Source: Novosphingobium aquimarinum (GTDB taxonomy: Bacteria > Pseudomonadota > Alphaproteobacteria > Sphingomonadales > Sphingomonadaceae). Taken from it: a DNA stretch of 64,000 nt. Shown in pieces: positions 57,354 to 64,000 of the stretch (positions within the stretch are counted from its first letter, which is position 1; each line of letters begins with the position of its first letter). Made by a program: the position numbers and the translations under genes. Location of the stretch: positions 124,001 through 188,000 of the forward strand of contig NZ_WRPO01000004.1 of assembly GCF_009746585.1 (NCBI RefSeq), given 5' to 3'. The notes beneath the pieces are model-generated. The model worked only from the letters and a program-made list of their open reading frames with translations. It did no database searches and was not told where the DNA came from.

Positions 57354-59717
57354 TCAGAATTCGATGGAGGCCGACACGAAAACCTGCCGCGGGTTGCCGT
57401 AGAATGCGGTCAGCGTGCCTTCGGGCCCAAGCGTCGGCACGGGCAGACCATTGGCACCGATCGCCGGTACGCCGGTCACCGGATCCACGGCGATGAAGGT
57501 ATAGCCCGAAGTCTTGTATTCCTTGTCGAGCAGGTTCTTGCCATGAACCCCGATGCTCCAATTGCTGTCCGAATGGTAGACTATGTTCGCATCCCACAGC
57601 GCGAAGCCCTTCTGGTCGATGTAAGGGTTGGGGATTTCGAACTGGTAGGTCTTCGAACGGTACGACACCGTGCTCGCCAGACGCAGCGTGCCCGCGCCAA
57701 GGGGCGTCTCATACCCCAAGGTCCCGCTCGCGGTCCACTTCGGGGTGTTCTGCACTTCGCGAAAGTCCGCGACGTCGGTCGGCACGCCGCCGATATTGGT
57801 AATGTACTCGCGGTACTCGGCATCGATGTAGCCCAGCGAGCCACTGAAGGTCAGGCGGTCCCCCGGCGTCATCATGTCGCGCGCGAGCCGGGCGTTGGTT
57901 TCGAGCTCGAGACCCTTGAACCGCGCTTTGCCGGCGTTCGAAACGACGCCGCAGAAGCTGGGCAGGCCATTGACGTCGCAGGCCACCGAACCAGGGATCT
58001 GCACATCGGTGTAGTCGGCATAGAATGCCGCCGCCGCGACATAAAGCGCGCCGTCGAGCAAGTTGCCCTTGTACCCGATCTCGTAGCTGTCGACTTTCTC
58101 GGGCCGGAAGCTGAGGAACGAGGCCACTTCGGCATCCGAGCGCACGCCGTCGCCATCGAGGTCGGGCGCATTGGTGCCGACCCCGCGCGGATCGAAGCCG
58201 CCGCCCTTGAAGCCCTGCGAGTAGCTTGCGTAAATGTTGTGGTCCGGCGTCGGCTTGAAGCTGACCGACGCGCGCGGCGTGAACTTGTTGAACTTCGCCG
58301 AGCCGGTGAAATCCGTGCTGGCCGCGCCGAACAGGATGCCCGCCCCGCCGAACACAGGCGAGCCGCCGCCGAGATAGTTCTGGCGCAGGATGTCGGCCGT
58401 GCGCTCGTCCCAGGTGTAGCGCCCGCCCACCGAAACGCTGAACTGCGGCGAGATGTCGTAAGTGAAGTCGCCGAAGACCGCGTAAGTCTCGGTATCGACC
58501 GCCGCCTTGGTGAAGGCGGTGAGACCGGGTACCGTGGTGAAGATCCGCGTGTCGAACAGCGTATCCGCTTCGGCGGACAGGTAATAAAAACCGACGAGGC
58601 CGCTCAGCGGGCCATCGTCATACAACAGCTGGAATTCCTGGCTGGTCTGCTGGTTGCGGTAGATGCCGGGCACATCGAGATCGACCGCGGGGAGCGCGTC
58701 GAAGTCGATCGGAGTTTCCGAGGTATCCTTGCGCCACGCGCTGATCGAGCGCAGCGTAAGTGTGTCGCTCAATTCGGCCGAGACGTTCATCGCCAGGCCG
58801 TAAGCCTCGATATCCTGCTCGGGATCGTTGAGGCCACCGCGCGTATCGAACACGTTGTCGAGCACCGGCGCGCCGGTCACGAGCCCGGGGATCAGGCGAT
58901 GGCCACCGCGCGGGTTCGATTTGTCGCGGGTGTAATCGCCAGAGATGCGAATGAGCACCGGCTCGTCGTAACCCCCGATTTCCAGAGTGGCGCGGCCCGC
59001 CCAGATGTCCTTGTTATAGTTCTCGAGGCCATTGGTGAGGTTGTCACCGAAGCCGCCGCGCGAAAGCCGCGCGAACGAACCGCCGACCCGCACGATGTCG
59101 GCGATCGGCCCGGACATCGTGACCACGCCGTCGGCCTGATCATACATGCCGTACGTACCGCGGACCTTGAGGGAAAAATCCTCGGGCAGCATCTTCGTCA
59201 CGTACTTGACCGCGCCGCCGATCGTATTGCGACCGTAGAGCGTGCCTTGCGGGCCGCGAAGAACCTCGATCCGCTCGACGTCGTAGATGTCCAGCACGGC
59301 CGCCTGCGGGCGGTTGAGGTAGACATCGTCAAGATAGATGCCGACGCCCTGCTCGAAACCCGAGACCGGATCCTGCTGACCGATGCCGCGGATGAAGGCG
59401 GAAAGCGTCGAGTTGGTGCCGCGCGAGGGTTCGAGCGTCACGTTGGGCGCCGTTTGCGCGATCTCGGTGATGTCGATCGCGCCGCTGTTGGCCAACTGCT
59501 CGCCGCTGAACGAGGTGACCGCGATCGGCACATCGACCAGACGCTCTTCGCGCCGGCGTGCGGTCACGACGATCGCGCCGCCCTCATCGTCCATCGATTC
59601 CGCTGCGGCGGACGCGTCCTGCGCCATGACCGGTGTCGCCAGACCGATCCCTGCCGCGATCGTCGCGGCCAGTGCAAGCGTGCTGGTACGAATGGAAAGA
59701 TTGCCCACCTGTTGCAT
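57354..59717 (-). CDS. TonB-dependent outer-membrane receptor
   Basis: 787 residues. Signal peptide ends PVMAQ near residue 33. The TonB-box-like region GGAIVVTARRREERLVDVPIA (in parts GGAIVVTARRR, EERLVDVPIA) is followed by the plug with IRGIGQQDPVSGFEQGVG, YLDDVYLNRPQA and ERIEVLRGPQGTLYGRNTIG. The barrel ends in VSASIEF with the terminal Phe. This opening is typical of the large sphingomonad receptor group for organic substrates, not classical siderophores. It is the first gene of the minus-strand operon and faces a TetR regulator. ATG at 59717 has GGGAG 7 bases upstream. Confidence 0.92.
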   Translation of the reverse strand: MQQVGNLSIRTSTLALAATIAAGIGLATPVMAQDASAAAESMDDEGGAIVVTARRREERLVDVPIAVTSFSGEQLANSGAIDITEIAQTAPNVTLEPSRGTNSTLSAFIRGIGQQDPVSGFEQGVGIYLDDVYLNRPQAAVLDIYDVERIEVLRGPQGTLYGRNTIGGAVKYVTKMLPEDFSLKVRGTYGMYDQADGVVTMSGPIADIVRVGGSFARLSRGGFGDNLTNGLENYNKDIWAGRATLEIGGYDEPVLIRISGDYTRDKSNPRGGHRLIPGLVTGAPVLDNVFDTRGGLNDPEQDIEAYGLAMNVSAELSDTLTLRSISAWRKDTSETPIDFDALPAVDLDVPGIYRNQQTSQEFQLLYDDGPLSGLVGFYYLSAEADTLFDTRIFTTVPGLTAFTKAAVDTETYAVFGDFTYDISPQFSVSVGGRYTWDERTADILRQNYLGGGSPVFGGAGILFGAASTDFTGSAKFNKFTPRASVSFKPTPDHNIYASYSQGFKGGGFDPRGVGTNAPDLDGDGVRSDAEVASFLSFRPEKVDSYEIGYKGNLLDGALYVAAAAFYADYTDVQIPGSVACDVNGLPSFCGVVSNAGKARFKGLELETNARLARDMMTPGDRLTFSGSLGYIDAEYREYITNIGGVPTDVADFREVQNTPKWTASGTLGYETPLGAGTLRLASTVSYRSKTYQFEIPNPYIDQKGFALWDANIVYHSDSNWSIGVHGKNLLDKEYKTSGYTFIAVDPVTGVPAIGANGLPVPTLGPEGTLTAFYGNPRQVFVSASIEF

Positions 59718-59758
59718 CCCAAAGCTCCCATGTTCCTCTGTTATGCCCGCCGTCTATC

Positions 59759-59777
59759 GAAACATGAATCATGTTTC
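59759..59777. promoter_or_regulatory. Perfect 19-bp palindrome, candidate TetR operator
   Basis: GAAACATGA-A-TCATGTTTC, with identical 9-bp arms around a single central A. It sits in the 119-base gap between the divergent TonB receptor (start 59717) and tetR (start 59837). TetR-family operators are typically palindromes of this size in exactly this position. Binding would repress both genes. Confidence 0.7.
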
Positions 59778-59836
59778 AACTTAGAATTTTGCGGTTCGCG
59801 TTGCATGGGAGGTGTTAAGCCGGTAGCTGTGGCGTA

Positions 59837-60457
59837 ATGAACACATCGAGTGCGCCGCTCCCTCCGGGCGACAAGGTTCCCAGAACCGAACGCGGCCGCA
59901 AAACCTTGCGCAAACTGCTGGACGCTGCGGCTCTGGAATTCGGCGAGCGCGGTTTCCACGACGCGTCGATCACCGGAATCACCCGGCGGGCGGGCGTGGC
60001 CCTGGGAACGTTCTACACCTACTTCGATTCGAAGGACGAAGTGTTCCACGCCCTGGTGCAGGACCTCTCCGCCCTGGTGCGCGATGCCGCCCGCAAGGCG
60101 CTCGATCCCGAACGCGAGGCGATCGCGACCGAGGAAGCGGCGCTGGCGGGGTTCCTGCGCTTCGCCCGGGAACACAAGGAAATCTACCGGATCATCGACG
60201 AGTCCGAGTTCGTCGATCCCGAAAGCTTCCGGGCGCACTACGAAACGACCGCCAGGCGCATCCACGAGCGGCTGAAGCGCGGCGCGGCGCGCGGCGAGTT
60301 GCGGCCCGACGTCAGCGAGGCCCATGCCTGGGCGATCATGGGTATGAACGTGTTCCTCGGCCTGCGCTTCGCGGTCTGGAACGAGGACCTGCCCACCGAC
60401 GACGTCGCCGGCATCGCCAGCGACTTGCTGGCCCGCGGTCTCAAGGCGGAGGACTAA
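59837..60457 (+). CDS. TetR-family transcriptional regulator
   Basis: 206 residues. The N-terminal HTH (about residues 22-68) has LRKLLDAAALEFGERGFHDAS and ITGITRRAGVALGTFYTYF, the TetR signature, followed by DSKDEVFHALV. The C-terminal ligand domain is helical, with AGFLRFAREHKEIYRIIDE. It is divergent from the TonB receptor-hydrolase-MFS operon and separated from it by a gap containing a perfect palindrome, so it very likely represses that operon and itself until the substrate is present. Confidence 0.9.
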   Translation: MNTSSAPLPPGDKVPRTERGRKTLRKLLDAAALEFGERGFHDASITGITRRAGVALGTFYTYFDSKDEVFHALVQDLSALVRDAARKALDPEREAIATEEAALAGFLRFAREHKEIYRIIDESEFVDPESFRAHYETTARRIHERLKRGAARGELRPDVSEAHAWAIMGMNVFLGLRFAVWNEDLPTDDVAGIASDLLARGLKAED

Positions 60458-60484
60458 GCGCGCCGGTGTTCCCGGCCAGCGGGT

Positions 60485-60931
60485 TCAATTGGTCGTTTCG
60501 GTGGCCGGCAGCGCATCGGTCGCGGCGCAGCCTTCGCGCTGCTCGTCGCCCAGCTTGAGCGTGGCGGTGAAGGGATAGCGGCGGGACGACATCCCGTCGT
60601 TGCACTGCCCTTCGGTAATCATCAGCGCGACCGTCTTGCCCTCGAGCTCGCCGGTGAACGACAGCCCCGCCCGCCCGGCGAAGCGCTCGACCGGGATCGC
60701 GACGCCATCGGGCTGTTCGGGCGTGGTGTAGGTGAATGTCCCCGAGGCGACCGTTCCGCCCCAGAACGGCTCGGTGCCGGTGAGCCGCACCGTATCGCCC
60801 TCGGCAATGCGCGCGAAGGGCGTGTGATCGTCCGGATCGCCCGGCAAATCGCCGCTGCCATGCCCCTGATGGCAGGCCGCGAGCGACACCATCGCGCAGG
60901 CCATCGCGCCGCCGGCCAAAGCCTTGCGCAT
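60485..60931 (-). CDS. Lipoprotein, COG3650-like
   Basis: 148 residues from ATG at 60931. Lipobox LAAC is near residue 20. The mature part has TGTEPFWGG and EGQCNDGMSSRRYPFTATL, segments shared by small envelope lipoproteins of the COG3650 type, with a likely disulfide. No enzymatic role is known. It follows a short charged protein gene with a 1-base gap, so the two are co-transcribed. Confidence 0.8.
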   Translation of the reverse strand: MRKALAGGAMACAMVSLAACHQGHGSGDLPGDPDDHTPFARIAEGDTVRLTGTEPFWGGTVASGTFTYTTPEQPDGVAIPVERFAGRAGLSFTGELEGKTVALMITEGQCNDGMSSRRYPFTATLKLGDEQREGCAATDALPATETTN

Positions 60932-60932
60932 C

Positions 60933-61154
60933 TCAGGCGGCGCCGGCGATTTCCTCGCGCTCTTCACGGGCGCGGCGAGCATCGTCCTCGCGTTTGCGGC
61001 GAGCTTCTTCGGTCTTCAGCGCTTGATCTGCCATCTTGCGCCAGGCCGCCTCGGAGCGCAGCGCGCGGTCGCGCACGTTGTCCAGCTTGGCGCCTTCAGC
61101 CTCGCGCGCTGCCGCTTCGGCGCGTTCGGTGGCGTGTTCGAAAGTGATGCTCAT
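60933..61154 (-). CDS. Small charged helical protein, 73 residues
   Basis: 73 residues, about 60 per cent Ala, Glu, Arg, Lys and Asp. It should be one long, highly charged helix or coiled coil (ATERAEAAAREAEGAK, then RKREDDARRAREEREE). It has no signal peptide or hydrophobic stretch and no recognised domain. It lies 1 base upstream of the COG3650-like lipoprotein gene and 69 bases downstream of the cold-shock gene on the same strand. A good ribosome-binding site (GAGGAGAA, about 5-12 bases upstream of ATG at 61154) supports its being real. Confidence 0.65.
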   Translation of the reverse strand: MSITFEHATERAEAAAREAEGAKLDNVRDRALRSEAAWRKMADQALKTEEARRKREDDARRAREEREEIAGAA

Positions 61155-61223
61155 CGTATTCTCCTCGCTTCGGACCGGTCACGAATGCCCGGGCCGGCCA
61201 GAGGCCGCCCGGGCGGTGTGGCG

Positions 61224-61430
61224 TCAGGCCGAAGCGAGGTTGACCGCCGATTCCTTGCCGTTGCGACCGGTTTCGACTTCGTAGGAAACGCGCTGATCGC
61301 GATCGAGCGTCATCATGCCCGAGGCCTGAACCGCGGAAATGTGAACGAAACTGTCCTTGCCGCCATCTTCGGGCTGGATGAAACCATAGCCCTTGTCTGC
61401 ATTGAAAAACTTTACGGTGCCGATAGGCAT
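61224..61430 (-). CDS. Cold-shock protein, CspA family
   Basis: 68 residues from ATG at 61430, the normal size. It is a single OB fold with RNP1 (DKGYGFIQPEDG) and RNP2 (DSFVHISAV). It binds single-stranded RNA or DNA and acts as an RNA chaperone. A gap of 266 bases lies upstream before the next gene, long enough for the structured 5' leader that commonly regulates csp genes by temperature, although I cannot show its fold. The C-terminal ESAVNLASA is usual for alphaproteobacterial members. Confidence 0.93.
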   Translation of the reverse strand: MPIGTVKFFNADKGYGFIQPEDGGKDSFVHISAVQASGMMTLDRDQRVSYEVETGRNGKESAVNLASA

Positions 61431-61696
61431 GGGGTGATTCCTTTCCTGGAATGCTCGGTGGCCTCGCCGCAGCGTGCTGACGAGGTTGTGCGTCAGTGCG
61501 TCAATCCAAGGGAAATCGTCGTCCAAACCACGCCCTTTCCCCGCAGCGTTGTTTGGGGGTTCGAGCGCTCGTTAACCGGCAAAGTCCGTCGCAAAATTCG
61601 ACGTCGGCAGCCATGGTGTAGCATGGTTCGGCCCATCCGCCTAATCGCCTGCCCGCAGCCACCGCCCGCACCGTCGATTCGGTCGGATGCAGAGGC

Positions 61697-62314
61697 TCAG
61701 GCGCAGCCTTCGACGTAGCCGAGTTCGGGCATCAGCCCGACGTGCATCACGCTGACCTTGCCGCCTTCGATCTCGAAGCGCAGGCGCGGATCTTTGCCGG
61801 GCTGGGTGAGGTACTTGGCAGGCGCGGCGACGTACTGGTGCGGCGTGGCCTGGAAGCTCGGGAAGGCTTTCAGCACCGCCTTCTCGCTCGAACCCGGACC
61901 GATCCCCTCGACCAGCTTGACCGGCGACGTGCCGCCGACCGAGATCCGGCGCACTTCGTCGTCATTCACCATGGCGTAGACGCCGGGATAGTCAGGCGAG
62001 CTCAGCGTCTTGCAGGTGCTGTCGGGGATCTGCGCGCCGCGCACCGCGAAGCTGGAGCCGGCGGGCACCGGCTTGCCGATGACGAGATCGCCCAGCCCTT
62101 CGAGAGTGATGGTGTCGCTCGGCGCGGTGGATGCCGAGGTGCCCTGCGTCTCGCTCGACGCCATTCCGGACGGCAGCGCGGGAGCGGAGGGCATCGCCGC
62201 TTCGCTCGCCAGCCCGGCGTCATCGCTCGCGGCGGGTTCGGGGGAGGAACAGGCCGACACCAGCACGAGAGCCAGAGGTACGGCAAGCGGGGTAAGGGAA
62301 AGCCAGGTCTTCAT
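61697..62314 (-). CDS. Lipoprotein of unknown function
   Basis: 205 residues from ATG at 62314. It has a signal peptide with lipobox VSAC near residue 22, then a long low-complexity Ser/Ala/Pro/Thr linker (about residues 23-65). The folded part begins ITLEGLGDLVIGKPVPAG and includes KLVEGIGPGSSEKAVLKAFPSF, a pattern reminiscent of weakly conserved sphingomonad envelope proteins. A single late Cys near the C-terminus could pair with the Cys in DSTCKTL. Function unknown; not in an obvious operon. Confidence 0.75.
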   Translation of the reverse strand: MKTWLSLTPLAVPLALVLVSACSSPEPAASDDAGLASEAAMPSAPALPSGMASSETQGTSASTAPSDTITLEGLGDLVIGKPVPAGSSFAVRGAQIPDSTCKTLSSPDYPGVYAMVNDDEVRRISVGGTSPVKLVEGIGPGSSEKAVLKAFPSFQATPHQYVAAPAKYLTQPGKDPRLRFEIEGGKVSVMHVGLMPELGYVEGCA

Positions 62315-62400
62315 GCCGCGCAAAGCGCACGACACGGCCAAGCGTTCCCACGGCCCGTCGCATGCGTGTCCCCAAGGTGCGTAATTTGCCTCCCATTCCT

Positions 62401-62537
62401 TCGTCATCCCCGCGCAGGCGGGGATCCAGTGGACGACCGCGAAGATGGATCCCCGCTTTCGCGGGGATGACGAAGTAAGGGGGCGATGCGTGGATTAGGC
62501 CGCGAAGATGGATTCCCGCCTGCGCGGGAATGACGAA
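62401..62537. repeat. Three copies of a TCATCCCCGC-type palindromic intergenic repeat
   Basis: Copy 1 at 62401-62428 is in one orientation; copies 2 (62446-62474) and 3 (62509-62537) are in the other. Each copy is itself palindromic (for example GATCCCCGCTTTCGCGGGGATG) and adjacent copies can pair in longer stems. This is a widespread small repeat in proteobacterial intergenic DNA. Downstream of the lipoprotein's upstream side, it may serve as a bidirectional terminator. Confidence 0.8.
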
Positions 62538-62605
62538 GGGGGTGGGGCGATGTCCCGCCATTTTACGGTCGCCCGCCATATCCACATCGCCCCTTCCCTC
62601 GCCCC

Positions 62606-62632
62606 GTCACCCCGGACTTGATCCGGGGTCCC
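62606..62632. repeat. Single palindromic repeat of a second family
   Basis: GTCACCCCGGACTTGATCCG followed by GGGTCCC. The core CCCCGGAC-TTGA-TCCGGGG-like arms (CCCCGGA and TCCGGGG around CTTGA) form a perfect 7-bp stem. Similar elements occur repeatedly in sphingomonad intergenic DNA. Only one copy is seen in this window. Confidence 0.65.
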
Positions 62633-62748
62633 GCTTCAACCCCGACAGCGCGTCCGAAGGTGACAAAGGTGACACACCCGATTTCGCAAGATCCTGCCCC
62701 ATCACCCTGAACCAAAACGATTTCCCGCCAAAAACCCAGGGTAACACC

Positions 62749-63309
62749 TCAGCCGTCCGTTTCGCCTGTTCCGGGCAGCAGCGGCGGCTCGTCCTCGTCT
62801 ACCGGCCAGTCGGCGGAGAGATCGGGTTCGTCCTCCCAGGTCTCGCCGCCGGTCTCGACGCGGTGCAGCAACCCGCGAAAGTCGCCGGGCTCGTACGTCG
62901 CGGCATCGCGGGTTGGCGGGGCCTCGGGGCGCAGGAACGCCTCGCGCATCGAGAGCAGTGCCACCGTCAGCCGCTCGTCGAACCGGCGCGAGACGTAGAC
63001 CAGGTCGCCCTTGTGGAAGTGCGGCACTTCGACGCCGTGCAGCGCGCGATCCATCGCCGCTTCGGCGAGCCGGTCGAACGCGGACTGGAACGCCGCCTCC
63101 CACGCCAGATCGAACGGCTGTTCGCGCAGCCGCGCGCGCAGCCGGTAGGCCGACTGCCGCGACATGCCGACGCTGCGCGCCGCCTGCTTGACGCTGTGCG
63201 TGCTCGCCAGCGCCCGCAGGAATGCGGCCTGCCTGCTCGTTGTCCACCCATCCCGCCGCTCCGACGCGGCGGGAACGATCGCCGTCCGGCGTTTGGTTCC
63301 CGTGCTCAT
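62749..63309 (-). CDS. HTH-containing protein of unknown function
   Basis: 186 residues. An N-terminal helix-turn-helix is visible at about residues 22-62: TSRQAAFLRALASTHSVKQAA, then RSVGMSRQSAYRLRARL, like the DNA-binding part of terminase-small-subunit or LysR-type proteins. The centre (FDLAWEAAFQSAFDRLAEAAMDRALHGVEVP and DERLTVALLSMREAF) is helical and conserved-looking; the C-terminus is acidic (EDEPDLSADWPVDEDEPP). I recall such proteins as sphingomonad hypothetical proteins. It could be a regulator or a domesticated phage terminase relative; no evidence separates these. Confidence 0.7.
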   Translation of the reverse strand: MSTGTKRRTAIVPAASERRDGWTTSRQAAFLRALASTHSVKQAARSVGMSRQSAYRLRARLREQPFDLAWEAAFQSAFDRLAEAAMDRALHGVEVPHFHKGDLVYVSRRFDERLTVALLSMREAFLRPEAPPTRDAATYEPGDFRGLLHRVETGGETWEDEPDLSADWPVDEDEPPLLPGTGETDG

Positions 63310-63415
63310 CGACGAGGATAAGGCAGATTTGCGGCGAGTAGGAAAGGTTTGGGGCGCCCTACACCCGCGCGTTAGCTCTACGCGTTACCCTTGCGCATAC
63401 CCCTGCCCCGGCGCG

Positions 63416-63760
63416 TTACAGCGTCTTTTCGGGGCGCGGTTCGTGGCCGTGGCGCTCGGACTTGCCGAAGTGCCGCTCGAGCCGCTGCGCCATCGTGCCC
63501 GCCGCCTTGCGCGCCGCGGCATCGACGGTGTCGGCATGTTCGGTGACCCCGATCGCCCGGCCGCCCGCCGGCCGCGCCTCGATGGTGCAGGCCTTGTCGT
63601 CCGCCCCATGCTTGGGCCCGTTCTCGTCGCGGACATGGATCTCGATCCGCGTCAGCCGATCCTCGAACCGCGCCAACTTGCCCCGCACGCTCTCCTCGAT
63701 CCGTTCGGCGACGTTCTCGGTGCCCATGACGCTGCTGTTGGAATTGAACTGGACCTGCAT
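63416..63760 (-). CDS. HPF/RaiA-like ribosome-associated protein
   Basis: 114 residues from ATG at 63760; the longer frame upstream has a Pro-rich non-family start. The sequence VQFNSNSSVMGTENVAERIE, KLARFEDRLTRIEIHVRDENG and ACTIEARPAGGRAIGVTEHAD follows the beta-alpha-beta-beta-beta-alpha plan of hibernation promoting factors. Such proteins bind the 30S decoding region and silence ribosomes in stationary phase. It is short, lacking the C-terminal dimerisation domain of long HPF. ATG has GAGAGGTACC-type GAGAGG 12 bases upstream. Confidence 0.8.
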   Translation of the reverse strand: MQVQFNSNSSVMGTENVAERIEESVRGKLARFEDRLTRIEIHVRDENGPKHGADDKACTIEARPAGGRAIGVTEHADTVDAAARKAAGTMAQRLERHFGKSERHGHEPRPEKTL

Positions 63761-63920
63761 GGTTTCGGTACCTCTCGGGTTGTTGTTGTGTCTATCCGAG
63801 ATGGGGAGTGCGGCGCGGGATGGAAGGGCGCGCGGGCCAGGTTGCTCCGCTGGCGGACTTGCCAATCTTGGCGATTATATGAGTGAATTTTATACGGCCT
63901 ATAGGGTGGGAATATTAGGA

Positions 63921-63943
63921 GTTCAAACGTAGAACACTTGAAC
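63921..63943. repeat. Short inverted repeat near the window end
   Basis: GTTCAA (63921-63926) and TTGAAC (63938-63943) are separated by 11 bases. It lies upstream of the HPF-like gene, about 160 bases from its start, in AT-richer DNA with no other feature to the window end. It could be an operator for a gene beyond the edge. Confidence 0.25.
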
Positions 63944-64000
63944 GCGACTGCGGGGACGCGAAAGAGATTTTTCGCTCATGCAACTTTTTTAGCGCGCGTA

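Larger units (their letters stand above)
62315..62748. other. Non-coding stretch with palindromic repeats
   Basis: 434 bases between two minus-strand genes with no convincing gene. Four repeat copies fill much of it (62401-62632). The open frames crossing it translate the repeats into artefact peptides such as FVIPAQAGIH. The right part (62640-62748) has no repeat and no promoter that I can defend. Confidence 0.7.

Noticed and set aside
56388..59837. A 1149-codon open frame on the plus strand opposite the MFS, hydrolase and TonB receptor genes
   Set aside because: It is a shadow of GC-rich coding DNA on the other strand. The opposite-strand genes have signal peptide, plug and barrel motifs and ribosome-binding sites; this frame gives an Arg/Asp/Val-rich protein without any motif.
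62401..62632. CRISPR array or tRNA-like structures
   Set aside because: Copies are few, in both orientations and of two unrelated families; stems do not form a cloverleaf.
63860..64000. A short plus-strand gene starting near 63886
   Set aside because: The frame has fewer than 20 codons, no clear ribosome-binding site and no recognisable product.

Overview
The window is a 64 kb, GC-rich chromosomal segment. It looks like an alphaproteobacterium, most probably a sphingomonad. The supporting signs are two large TonB-dependent receptors, a MucR/Ros zinc-finger regulator, a fused 5-oxoprolinase-type hydantoinase, class II DAHP synthase, and short palindromic repeats of the kinds scattered through sphingomonad genomes. 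The organism assignment is inference. I saw no rRNA, tRNA, insertion sequence, prophage or CRISPR array.

Positions 1 to about 38,500 are almost entirely a purine acquisition and degradation locus in two arms around a LysR-type regulator (11733-12668). The left arm (2291-11433, minus strand) encodes an exported ADGF-type adenosine deaminase, a TonB-dependent receptor, an unusual adenosine/adenine deaminase homologue, an exported NUP-family purine nucleoside protein, an 8-oxoguanine deaminase and an NCS2 xanthine/urate permease. A plus-strand guanine deaminase and a GST-like protein lie beyond it. The right arm (14321-34676, minus strand) is a tightly packed run of 18 genes, mostly overlapping. 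It encodes a BASS-type transporter carrying an AtzG-like tail, an AtzE-type amidase, an AzgA-type purine permease, an exported nucleosidase-like protein, an HpxW-like oxamate amidohydrolase, allantoate amidohydrolase, PucG aminotransferase, PuuE allantoinase, HpxZ, OHCU decarboxylase, membrane-bound urate oxidase PuuD, 5-hydroxyisourate hydrolase, XdhA/B/C, guanine deaminase, adenine deaminase and a nucleoside-hydrolase homologue. Together these spell out adenine/guanine > (hypo)xanthine > urate > allantoin > allantoate > ureidoglycine > oxalurate > oxamate > oxalate. A fused hydantoinase/oxoprolinase precedes this arm. A 41-bp element with 34 identical positions and a TGCAAT/ATTGCA inverted repeat occurs just upstream of the lysR gene and just upstream of the right-arm operon. 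It is the best candidate for the regulator's operator.

Positions 38,596 to 46,009 hold ergothioneine genes egtD and egtB, class II DAHP synthase, a small DUF1648-like membrane protein and an exported M16 peptidase. Positions 46,157 to 55,149 are core housekeeping genes: NfuA-type Fe-S carrier, tsaB, rimI, mucR, fur, plsC-like, a lipoprotein, ispH, thrB, rnhA and a class A penicillin-binding protein.

Positions 55,163 to 60,457 form a substrate-uptake locus: MFS transporter, alpha/beta hydrolase and TonB receptor, divergent from a TetR regulator with a perfect 19-bp palindrome between them. The rest holds small envelope lipoproteins, a charged helical miniprotein, a cold-shock protein, a repeat-rich non-coding stretch (62315-62748), an HTH protein and an HPF/RaiA-like ribosome-associated protein.
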